From NCBI GenBank assembly GCA_029974875.1, contig JARKQP010000240.1, positions 1 to 8,228 of the forward strand: 8,228 bases of DNA, written 5' to 3'. Position 1 is the first letter of the stretch. Each line of letters starts with the position of its first letter. The DNA is from Mobilitalea sp. GTDB lineage: Bacteria; Bacillota_A; Clostridia; Lachnospirales; Lachnospiraceae. The translations under genes were made by a program, and so were the position numbers. The notes below the pieces were generated by a model. It ran no database searches and had not been told where the DNA came from. It saw nothing but the letters and a program-made list of their open reading frames with translations. This document shows, in pieces, positions 1 through 6,047 of the stretch.

Positions 1-611
1 CTGATACTCTGATAGTCATAGATGGCGTTCGTATCAATTCCCACCTCCTTGACAATATCCTCGTCCATAGTCAGCCTTAGCTCCCCTCCAACCAGATACT
101 TCCTGTTTAAAGCCCACAGGTTACCGTGCAGCGTCATTCCCGTTCGCTCGTCCTCCGTCAGCATGGACTTCATTTGATCCGTTGCATTCTCCCAGTACTT
201 GTCCAAGGGTTCCAGCTGTCCATTCGCCACATAGTTTTCCAGAGGCGTCAGCGCGCTGTAAATGGAAACTACGTCCACCTCGTCCGTGGTAAGCGCAAGA
301 TTAGTCTGTGCACTGAAATCTCCCATATTTAGATAGGTCAAATTCAGCTTTATCCCATACCGCTCTTCCAACAGCTTATTCACAGCATCCTCCATCCGGT
401 TCACGGCATCCTCTGTAAAGGTTGCCCCGAGCGTCAGCTGGTACATATTTACCCTTACCGGCTCATTGTTCTCCCCCTTTGACTGGTCTGCTGTGGAAGT
501 TGCATTTCCCTCTTTCGGAGTGTCCCCGGAAGACGGGCTGCAGCCCGATAGCAGTCCGGTTAACAGGCTGACTGCCAAAACCATGACAAAGGCTTTTTTC
601 ATGTTCTTCAT
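1..611 (-). CDS. ABC-transporter extracellular solute-binding lipoprotein (sugar type), C-terminus outside window
   Basis: The first 203 residues of a substrate-binding lipoprotein are visible; the frame is open to the window edge. The N-terminus is a classical lipoprotein signal: basic start (M-K-N-M-K-K), hydrophobic core about residues 7-20 and lipobox L-L-S-G-C with Cys24 as predicted lipidation site. A Ser/Thr/Asp/Glu-rich linker (about 25-50) follows, then a periplasmic-binding-like fold beginning near V-R-V-N-M-Y (52-57). The pattern of an early helix (EDAVNKLLEERYGIKLNLTY), a 'VDVVSIYSALTPLENYVANGQLEPLD' type region and 'GNLWALNRKY' resembles family 1 sugar-binding proteins that accompany YesM/YesN systems. 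It would capture an oligosaccharide outside the membrane and deliver it to ABC permeases, expected just beyond position 1. The start at 611 is preferred over the Met codon at 602 because AGGAGAGG at 618-625 is 6 nt from it. The ligand cannot be read from the sequence. Confidence 0.9.
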   Translation of the reverse strand, partial: MKNMKKAFVMVLAVSLLTGLLSGCSPSSGDTPKEGNATSTADQSKGENNEPVRVNMYQLTLGATFTEDAVNRMEDAVNKLLEERYGIKLNLTYLNMGDFSAQTNLALTTDEVDVVSIYSALTPLENYVANGQLEPLDKYWENATDQMKSMLTEDERTGMTLHGNLWALNRKYLVGGELRLTMDEDIVKEVGIDTNAIYDYQSI

Positions 612-617
612 AAATAT

Positions 618-625
618 CCTCTCCT
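618..625 (-). promoter_or_regulatory. Ribosome binding site of the solute-binding lipoprotein gene
   Basis: The minus strand reads AGGAGAGG, 6 nt before the ATG at 611. This is the strongest Shine-Dalgarno sequence in the window and fixes the start at 611 rather than at the in-frame ATG three codons later (602), which would be 15 nt away. A strong site fits the high expression usual for binding proteins. Confidence 0.8.
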
Positions 626-640
626 ATCCTTTTGATAAGC

Positions 641-662
641 CAAGTATATTACAGAATACTTG
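641..662 (-). promoter_or_regulatory. Inverted repeat / mRNA hairpin between response regulator and binding-protein genes
   Basis: Perfect 7 bp arms CAAGTAT and ATACTTG are separated by 8 nt, in the 80 bp gap between the response-regulator stop (692) and the binding-protein start (611). No T-run follows on the minus strand, so it is not a standard intrinsic terminator. It may be an RNA stem that protects or sets the 5' end of the binding-protein message, or a dyad bound by a regulator. The arms are seen directly; the function is inferred. Confidence 0.5.
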
Positions 663-691
663 CCGGGTTCTATTTAAAATCTGACAGAGTA

Positions 692-2278
692 TTATTGATT
701 TTGCGACTTTTCTGCATCCTTTCTATAGTCCTGCGGCGTTACACCGGTAAATTTTTTAAAGGCCTGTGTAAAATTGGAGAAATTATCATATCCCGCTTTC
801 GAGGCTATCGCCCCGACCGGGAACTTCGTTTCCTTCAATAACTTTTTTGAATATTCCATTTTCTGTTTCATAACGTACTCCTTAAATCCTAAGCCCGTTA
901 TATTCTTGAATAACCTGGAAAAATAGTCCTCATTTAAAAACACCATGCTAGCCACGTCCGTCCTTACTATATTCTCCGATAAATTCTCATCAATGTAGCG
1001 CTCCACCAGATGAATCCGCTCCTCTACCGACATGACCCTGGTCTTATCGCCATGCTCCTTTAATTGGTCAAAGCGTTTGATGCAAAATTCAACCGCGCAC
1101 TTAAAATCAGCAACGGAATAACAGGAATTAATAAAACTCTCCTGCGTATAGTATTTCTCAAATAAATCGGACATATGAAAACCATAACGGTGGCAGGCCA
1201 TGGAACAAGCGTCAGAAAAGCTTTGAAATAATATCTGCATATATTCCTGGGAAAGCTGCCCTGCCTCATCCATAAATCTGACCATACCGTCAATTTGGTT
1301 AATTACGAGAACCCCATCCCCCTGTCCAATCCACAGAGCCCACTTTTCCTTGTCCGGGTTTTTCAGCTGTATACTGCGCTGCGGCGTATTCGTATAGTAT
1401 ACTTCCATCCTTTTCGAAACATTATTTTTCTGAAGCTCGATCAGCTGCCCAACCAGCTGGGGCAGATCTTCTCTTCCCGTCATACTGATATATAACGCCG
1501 ATTGCTGGTGATAGTGTTCTTCTATTTCTGATTTTAAAGCAATGAGCTGATCCCGTATGATATCCCGCTCCGGCTCATGTGCGCATAATATGACAATACC
1601 CAGCTGATTTGGATATGATACAGATAATATATAATTTTTATTTTCATAAAAAGAATCCAGCCTGTTTGCAACATACTCTTTCATATGGGAAAGCTCTTCC
1701 GGCTGTAATGAATCAGGGAATACATAAATGCAAGGCTGATAGCACTTATATTGGCCATCGGGATTAACCATTGTCTCCCATTCTGCCAACCGTCCGGTAA
1801 ATAGCTTACCTCTTTGAAATAAAGCATATGCCAGGCCCTCCAGGGCTTTCTGCTTTATCTTATCGTACTCGTACCCTTTTTCATACAGGATTTCCTTCCG
1901 CTTCTTTTCCAAAATATAATCCCTGCACCGGCGCACAACAGCTTCAATATCGGACGGCCTGGCAGGCTGAAGGATATAGTCAAACCCACCCTTATGGATT
2001 GCCTCCTGGGCATAAGAAAAATCAGCATGGGATGTCAAAAAGATACAGATAACCGAGGGCCTGTTTTCCCGCATCCACTCCCACAGCTCCAGCCCGTTTT
2101 CTCCAGGCATCTCAATATCCGTCATAAGGATATCAATTGTTGTATTTTTGACGGTTTCCCTGGCTGCTTCGGCATCCTCCGCCGTAAGCAGCTGCTCGAT
2201 ACCCACGCCTTCCCAGTCAATACTCACCCTCAGGCCTTCCAGTATCTCCCTGTTATCATCAACCAGCAATAGCTTCAT
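692..2278 (-). CDS. YesN-type response regulator with AraC/XylS DNA-binding domain
   Basis: This 528-residue cytoplasmic transcription factor is the predicted partner of the sensor kinase encoded immediately upstream. Residues 1-120 form a CheY-like receiver: acidic pair D7-D8, phosphoacceptor D54 in T-D-I-E-M-P, and T82 in L-T-S-H. The usual lysine before the last strand is replaced by glutamine (Y-I-L-Q-P, Q104). Residues about 125-415 are a linker region without a recognisable catalytic motif, typical of this long YesN class. Residues about 418-520 form an AraC-type double helix-turn-helix: first about 438-461 (D-V-A-S-M-V-F-L-N-E-D-Y-F-S-R-L-F-K), second about 487-511 (A-I-A-S-K-A-G-Y-D-N-F-S-N-F-T-Q-A-F-K), ending in the family signature G-V-T-P-Q-D-Y-R (512-519). 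The gene starts 25 bp after the kinase stop, so the two are probably co-transcribed; only a weak AGAGAG precedes the ATG, suggesting partial translational coupling. Likely targets are the adjacent transporter and possibly the GH2 genes, but no binding site can be assigned. Confidence 0.95.
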   Translation of the reverse strand: MKLLLVDDNREILEGLRVSIDWEGVGIEQLLTAEDAEAARETVKNTTIDILMTDIEMPGENGLELWEWMRENRPSVICIFLTSHADFSYAQEAIHKGGFDYILQPARPSDIEAVVRRCRDYILEKKRKEILYEKGYEYDKIKQKALEGLAYALFQRGKLFTGRLAEWETMVNPDGQYKCYQPCIYVFPDSLQPEELSHMKEYVANRLDSFYENKNYILSVSYPNQLGIVILCAHEPERDIIRDQLIALKSEIEEHYHQQSALYISMTGREDLPQLVGQLIELQKNNVSKRMEVYYTNTPQRSIQLKNPDKEKWALWIGQGDGVLVINQIDGMVRFMDEAGQLSQEYMQILFQSFSDACSMACHRYGFHMSDLFEKYYTQESFINSCYSVADFKCAVEFCIKRFDQLKEHGDKTRVMSVEERIHLVERYIDENLSENIVRTDVASMVFLNEDYFSRLFKNITGLGFKEYVMKQKMEYSKKLLKETKFPVGAIASKAGYDNFSNFTQAFKKFTGVTPQDYRKDAEKSQNQ

Positions 2279-2303
2279 TTTTAAACTCTCTATACTTTCT
2301 TAT

Positions 2304-3983
2304 TTATTTTTCAAGCTTCCTATACGGCAGCAGTAAATCACTTACAGCGCCATTCTTATTTTCAAAATAGCAGGCAGCCTCTTCCCCGTACAATAGCAGC
2401 ATTCTTTTTTTCAGGTTTATAATTCCCACATGCTCTGACCTTTCCGGGGTCGATGCCTGGTTCAATTCCTTAAGGATCTCTTCCTGATAACCTTTTCCGT
2501 TATCCCTTATTACAATATTGATATAATTGCCGTCTTCCGTATCCAGGCTGCTCACCTGTATCTCCATTGCCAGCTCTTCTCTCCTGCTTCCCTTCGCATA
2601 TTTGATGGAATTCTCGATAAAGCTCTGGATACTCAGGATAGGAATCAGGCAAGCCTCAGCTTCCGGCTCCACGCGGATTTCACATTGATTACCGCACCCC
2701 ATCATTTCAATATAATTGCGGATAAACTCAATTTCCTTTTTTACCGTGACAAAATCCATACAATTCTGCAAAAGATACTGAAAGTGTACGGAAACCCGAA
2801 TTAAATATTCCTGTGACTCGTCATATTTATGGGACATCATCAGTGCATTCATAATCTTTAGACAGTTCAGGTAAAAATGCGGACGGAGCTGGAGCTGTAA
2901 ATACTGCAGCTGGGCATACTGCTTTTCCATCTTCTCCTCATAGGTTTTATTCTTCCAGTCCAGTATTTCAACTATCATTGTCTCAATTGACTTTTTTACT
3001 TCTTCTATTTCCTCCACATTGCTGTCGATTTTAAAGTTTTCCCAATTTCCATGCTGTATCTGATGCATGGTTTCCGTCATGTCACGCAAGGGAATAATCA
3101 GCTTCATTTGAATCAGGTGGTAGACCTTCACTGCGGGATATATGGACAGTAAAAGCAACAATAAGATCCAGATATGTGCAGGACTGATATAGCTCCATAA
3201 GCTTCGATGATGCATGGACAGCACGCTTAACGTCGTATTATTTAATGTTTTTTTATAAACAATACCTTCGCCGACGGTATTCCTTCCCTCTGCCAAGTCC
3301 TTCTTCTCAAGCACCGGATAAAACTCGTAATCCGTATCGTTAATCAAATAAGTACTCTTTTCGTAGCTTCCCCCGTAGGCGTCAGCCGGTATGACATTTT
3401 TCGCCAAGGTTATTCCCCTGCTTAAATCGACCATTCCTGCAACAGAAATATTATTCCGGCGAAAATAGACAAGATAATAGTAATGATCTCCTGTGGGAAT
3501 AATGGCTTCTCCATAATTTGCTTCGGAGGATGAAAGAAAGGACCGGCAATCCATCTGTATCAGTTCTTTTTCTTCCATGCTCACGTTACGATTTAATTTA
3601 TACATCGCCCTTTGCTGGTTGTCGTAGAAAATCCATAGCCCGTCCAGATTATTGATTAGCGAGGACATTATTTTCATATCGTTGAACAGGGATGTTATTT
3701 GGTTAAAGCTGGTTGTTTCATCCGCATAATATTCCAGCTCCCGGAAAGCCGTATTATTGCTATATATCTCGCGGGCAATATCCTTTGCATCCGCAATCGC
3801 CTGATCCAGGGTATCCGCATAATAGCTTAACGCTTCCTCGTTCTTATCCTTTTGCTGCTTCTGATAATTTGAAATCAGATAGCCCAATACAGATAGAATA
3901 ATTACTACAAATAAAATATATACGTAGGACAGAATGACGGCAATCTGCCGGTTCAAACTAAACATTTTGCGAGCCTTATCCAT
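2304..3983 (-). CDS. YesM-type membrane sensor histidine kinase
   Basis: This is a 559-residue kinase of the LytS/YesM class. Transmembrane helix 1 spans about residues 14-38 and helix 2 about 268-289. They enclose about 230 extracytoplasmic residues, the likely sensor domain (Cache-like by family precedent, not provable here). A HAMP-like linker covers about 290-343, then a coiled stretch about 344-365. The His_kinase box reads L-Q-L-Q-L-R-P-H-F-Y-L-N with phosphorylated histidine H369. The ATPase part keeps an N-box (E457-N458) and G-box D494-N-G-K-G498, and ends with H-V-G-I-I-N-L-K-K-R-M-L-L-L-Y-G. The H-box and N-box deviate from the commonest consensus (F-Y-L-N for F-L-F-N, K-Y-A for K-H-G), but all catalytic residues are present. 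The start at 3983 is preferred over the Met codon six codons in because GGGGGAG at 3988-3994 sits 4 nt upstream. It is first in a predicted kinase-regulator-transporter unit, downstream of the promoters in 4015-4091. The signal is probably a sugar or sugar-loaded binding protein. Confidence 0.94.
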   Translation of the reverse strand: MDKARKMFSLNRQIAVILSYVYILFVVIILSVLGYLISNYQKQQKDKNEEALSYYADTLDQAIADAKDIAREIYSNNTAFRELEYYADETTSFNQITSLFNDMKIMSSLINNLDGLWIFYDNQQRAMYKLNRNVSMEEKELIQMDCRSFLSSSEANYGEAIIPTGDHYYYLVYFRRNNISVAGMVDLSRGITLAKNVIPADAYGGSYEKSTYLINDTDYEFYPVLEKKDLAEGRNTVGEGIVYKKTLNNTTLSVLSMHHRSLWSYISPAHIWILLLLLLSIYPAVKVYHLIQMKLIIPLRDMTETMHQIQHGNWENFKIDSNVEEIEEVKKSIETMIVEILDWKNKTYEEKMEKQYAQLQYLQLQLRPHFYLNCLKIMNALMMSHKYDESQEYLIRVSVHFQYLLQNCMDFVTVKKEIEFIRNYIEMMGCGNQCEIRVEPEAEACLIPILSIQSFIENSIKYAKGSRREELAMEIQVSSLDTEDGNYINIVIRDNGKGYQEEILKELNQASTPERSEHVGIINLKKRMLLLYGEEAACYFENKNGAVSDLLLPYRKLEK

Positions 3984-3987
3984 AGCA

Positions 3988-3994
3988 CTCCCCC
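3988..3994 (-). promoter_or_regulatory. Ribosome binding site of the sensor kinase gene
   Basis: The minus strand reads GGGGGAG, 4 nt before the ATG at 3983. It supports that start over the in-frame ATG at codon 7. Confidence 0.7.
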
Positions 3995-4014
3995 GTTATT
4001 TTTTGATTTAACTT

Positions 4015-4023
4015 ATCATATCA
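4015..4023 (-). promoter_or_regulatory. Candidate extended -10 promoter for the kinase gene
   Basis: The minus strand reads TGATATGAT, a TGN extension followed by a TATGAT -10 box (5 of 6 to TATAAT), about 30 nt before the kinase start. No good -35 hexamer is found 17 nt upstream, so it would depend on the extended -10. It is an alternative or addition to the promoter at 4064-4091. Confidence 0.25.
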
Positions 4024-4063
4024 CATCCTTTAGTTTTATAGTATAATTTTTATTCTTTTTTGT

Positions 4064-4091
4064 ATTATATAAAAATCACGGGTAATGGAAA
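4064..4091 (-). promoter_or_regulatory. Candidate sigma-A promoter for the kinase/regulator/transporter unit
   Basis: On the minus strand a perfect -10 box TATAAT (4069-4064) lies 16 bp downstream of TTTCCA (4091-4086), a 4 of 6 match to TTGACA. Transcription would start near 4057 and leave an untranslated leader of about 74 nt before the kinase ATG. It lies just after the GH2-operon terminator, where a new promoter is expected. The poor -35 fits a promoter needing an activator, possibly the AraC-type regulator of this locus; that link is inference. Confidence 0.45.
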
Positions 4092-4102
4092 TTTTAAAAT
4101 TT
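4089..4102. repeat. 14 bp perfect AT palindrome next to the candidate -35 box
   Basis: AAATTTTAAAATTT is a perfect self-complementary 14-mer that overlaps the upstream end of the candidate -35 hexamer (4086-4091). It could be a repressor site or an UP-element-like A/T tract. A/T-only palindromes arise easily by chance in AT-rich DNA, so functional confidence is low. Confidence 0.3.
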
Positions 4103-4160
4103 GCACGAGAGGCTAAGGTATAGAAATAATTTTGAAGAAATAACGGACTTGGTTTTATCT

Positions 4161-4197
4161 AATAAAGGGACACTTCAATGGCTAGATTGAATGCCCC
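4161..4197 (-). terminator. Rho-independent terminator of the GH2 operon
   Basis: Read on the minus strand, arm GGGGCATTCAAT (4197-4186), six-base loop CTAGCC (4185-4180) and arm ATTGAAGTGTCCC (4179-4167) form a 12 bp stem with one bulged G (4173) and one G-U pair, followed directly by TTTATT (4166-4161). Outer bases 4198-4200 can extend the stem with A-U and G-U pairs. It lies about 80 nt after the GH2 stop at 4278 and before the kinase promoters, so it separates the two transcription units. The T-tract is short and interrupted, so some readthrough into the kinase gene is possible. On the plus strand the hairpin is not followed by T residues. Confidence 0.72.
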
Positions 4198-4277
4198 TCC
4201 TACTCATATAGCTGGTCAGCTCACCTACGTGGGCGGCTGTTCCTTTCTTAATTACGTTATAGCATTGTTTGGTCTAC
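4198..4277 (-). other. 80 nt 3' untranslated stretch after the GH2 operon, no gene seen
   Basis: Between the GH2 stop and the terminator lies sequence whose inner part (about 4192-4242) is visibly richer in G/C than the AT-rich DNA at 4000-4165. It holds a short imperfect dyad AGCTGGTCAGCT. No minus-strand reading frame with a credible start was found. With the terminator and promoters this completes the account of the 294 bp gap; nothing else is evident in it. Confidence 0.4.
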
Positions 4278-6032
4278 TTATCTTTTACTTTCTGCAAGAA
4301 TCATACTACGGATTTTATCAATGGGTACTTTAGGCCTTCGGTCGGGATATAATAATCCATTCGTTTCCTGTTCCACATCCGTTAATTGAGTATAGCAATA
4401 TCCTTCCATATAATCGAGCTTTTCAATGGCCCTGCATAATTTGGATACTCTTTCTATAAACTCATCCTCATCGAAAGCCTTCTCATTATATCCCCAGTTT
4501 TCGTTTTCACCGTCTTCGAAGGCTACCCCGCCAAACTCTGACATGATCACCGGCTCTCCCCGATAGGAAAAGCCTTCCGCATATATCATTTTTCCGACCG
4601 CCGTCCAAGAAAATATCTTTTCTTTGTCCCGGTATTTTTCATAAAGCACGGATCCATTGCTTTCATAGTCATGAATACCGAGAATATCACTCGTTACGCT
4701 TTCCCAGCCGTCATTCGTACTCACAATTCTGGACGGATCAATTGACTTAGTGGCATAATATAGGGACAGGGCAAAATTTTGCTGCTTTTTATCCCAGAGG
4801 ATGTCACGTACTCCCCAGCTTTCATTCAGAGGAACCCAGGTAATGATACAGGGATGATTATAATCCCTTAAAATCATCTCCTCATACTCCATCTTCAAGG
4901 CTGCCATCCCGTCCTCCGTAAATTCATAGTTCGAGGGCATTTCCTCCCATACCAGGATTCCCATACAGTCCGCCAGATACAAAAATGCAGGCACCTCTAT
5001 TTTCTGATGCTTCCGCACTCCGTTAAATCCCATTTCCTTTACCAGCGTGAGATCCTTCACCAGAGCCTGTACATCAGGCGGTGTAATTAAGCTTTCCTCC
5101 CAATAGCCCTGGTCCAGGACCAGCCTCTGGTATAATGGAAAATGGTTTAGCAGGATATGCTCCTTACAGCATTCTATCTTCCTCATGCCAAAATAAGAAC
5201 CCACCTCGTCGCAAAGAAGCTCCCCCTCACGTAACGTAAGCTCCAAATCATACAGCTCCGGATGCTCCGGGCTCCAAAGACGGATTAAATTATCGATGGG
5301 ATCCGGGTTTTCTATGGAGATACAAAACCGGATATTCTGGGAATCAGCACGAATACTTCCTTCCTTTACCAGGGCTCCCTCAAAGCGTACCTTCCATTCC
5401 AGCACGCCCTCCGTAACAGCTTCCGATAATTTTACCTTTACTTCCACCTGTTTTTTATCAATATCCGGTGTAATCAGGATACGCTCTATTTTTGTGGACT
5501 GTGTTGCTTCCAGCCAAACCGACTGCCAGATACCGGACGTAGCCGTATACCAGCAGCGGTCTGTTTTTTCATTCCAGTGCTGCTTTCCCCTTGGTTGGGC
5601 GATATCATAAGCATCTTCACAAAATACAGTGATGGTGGCTTCTTTATCGATATAAGGTGTTATTTCAAAAGCAAATGAAGTGTGTCCTCCTTTATGTCCG
5701 CCAGCATAATTTCCGTTCACCCAAACCATGGCCATATAATCCACCGCACCAAAGTTCAGCCAGATCCGCTTACCCTCCATATCTTCGGGCAATACAATTT
5801 TCTTTTGGTACCAGATATAAGGATGCCTTGATGTATCATGGATCCTGCTCAGCCTGCTTTGATAGCAAAAGGGAACCTGGATTGTTTTATCAAAGGAATG
5901 GCCCTGAAACCATGCTTCCTTTCTTCCTCTGTCCTCATCATCAAAAGAAAACTCCCATTCTCCATTTAAATCGTACCAATTCTCTCTATAAAAATCAGGT
6001 CTTGGACTGTTTAGTTTTTTTTCGTCAATCAT
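4278..6032 (-). CDS. Glycoside hydrolase family 2 enzyme, complete, cytoplasmic
   Basis: This 584-residue retaining glycosidase has the standard three-part GH2 plan. An N-terminal jelly-roll spans about 1-175 (L-N-G-E-W-E-F-S-F; Y-I-W-Y-Q-K-K; A-M-V-W-V-N-G-N-Y-A-G-G-H-K-G-G-H). An Ig-like domain spans about 176-287 (L-W-S-P-E-H-P-E-L-Y-D-L; F-G-M-R-K-I-E). A TIM barrel spans about 288-580. Predicted acid/base is E404 in N-E-S-W-G and nucleophile E499 in M-S-E-F-G-G. Other marks are R340-K-H-Q-K and V-W-E-E-M-P-S-N-Y (361-369). The C-terminal loop T-N-G-L-L-Y-P-D-R-R-P-K lacks the N-x-K glucuronate-binding motif of beta-glucuronidases, so that activity is unlikely. No signal peptide or membrane segment is present, which implies action on imported oligosaccharide. 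It starts 15 bp after the stop of the upstream GH2 gene, with GAGGGAG 7 nt before the ATG, so the two are co-transcribed. Exact substrate (galactoside, arabinoside, other) is unknown. Confidence 0.94.
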   Translation of the reverse strand: MIDEKKLNSPRPDFYRENWYDLNGEWEFSFDDEDRGRKEAWFQGHSFDKTIQVPFCYQSRLSRIHDTSRHPYIWYQKKIVLPEDMEGKRIWLNFGAVDYMAMVWVNGNYAGGHKGGHTSFAFEITPYIDKEATITVFCEDAYDIAQPRGKQHWNEKTDRCWYTATSGIWQSVWLEATQSTKIERILITPDIDKKQVEVKVKLSEAVTEGVLEWKVRFEGALVKEGSIRADSQNIRFCISIENPDPIDNLIRLWSPEHPELYDLELTLREGELLCDEVGSYFGMRKIECCKEHILLNHFPLYQRLVLDQGYWEESLITPPDVQALVKDLTLVKEMGFNGVRKHQKIEVPAFLYLADCMGILVWEEMPSNYEFTEDGMAALKMEYEEMILRDYNHPCIITWVPLNESWGVRDILWDKKQQNFALSLYYATKSIDPSRIVSTNDGWESVTSDILGIHDYESNGSVLYEKYRDKEKIFSWTAVGKMIYAEGFSYRGEPVIMSEFGGVAFEDGENENWGYNEKAFDEDEFIERVSKLCRAIEKLDYMEGYCYTQLTDVEQETNGLLYPDRRPKVPIDKIRSMILAESKR

Positions 6033-6039
6033 CTGCTTT

Positions 6040-6046
6040 CTCCCTC
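6040..6046 (-). promoter_or_regulatory. Ribosome binding site of the complete GH2 gene
   Basis: The minus strand reads GAGGGAG, 7 nt before the ATG at 6032, inside the 15 bp gap after the upstream TAA (6050-6048). It confirms the start and the tight operon arrangement. Confidence 0.75.
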
Positions 6047-6047
6047 A

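Noticed and set aside
2279..2303. Possible separate promoter for the response-regulator gene
   Set aside because: Only 25 bp separate it from the kinase stop and no -35/-10 pair is present; co-transcription explains the arrangement.
2304..3983. Kinase as a degenerate pseudokinase, given non-consensus H-box and N-box
   Set aside because: H369, E457/N458 and the D494-N-G-K-G box are all intact; the differences lie in flanking positions that vary in the family.
4040..4047. TATAAT on the plus strand (4042-4047) as a divergent promoter
   Set aside because: There is no -35 hexamer at the right spacing and no plus-strand gene downstream.
4178..4333. Plus-strand 51-codon frame with a hydrophobic middle, an upstream AAGGGA and TTGCAC/AATAAT-like promoter boxes
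   Set aside because: Its start lies inside the minus-strand terminator hairpin, which would hide the start codon. Its last third is antisense to the GH2 gene. The AAGGGA is simply one terminator arm. It resembles no small-protein or toxin family I know.
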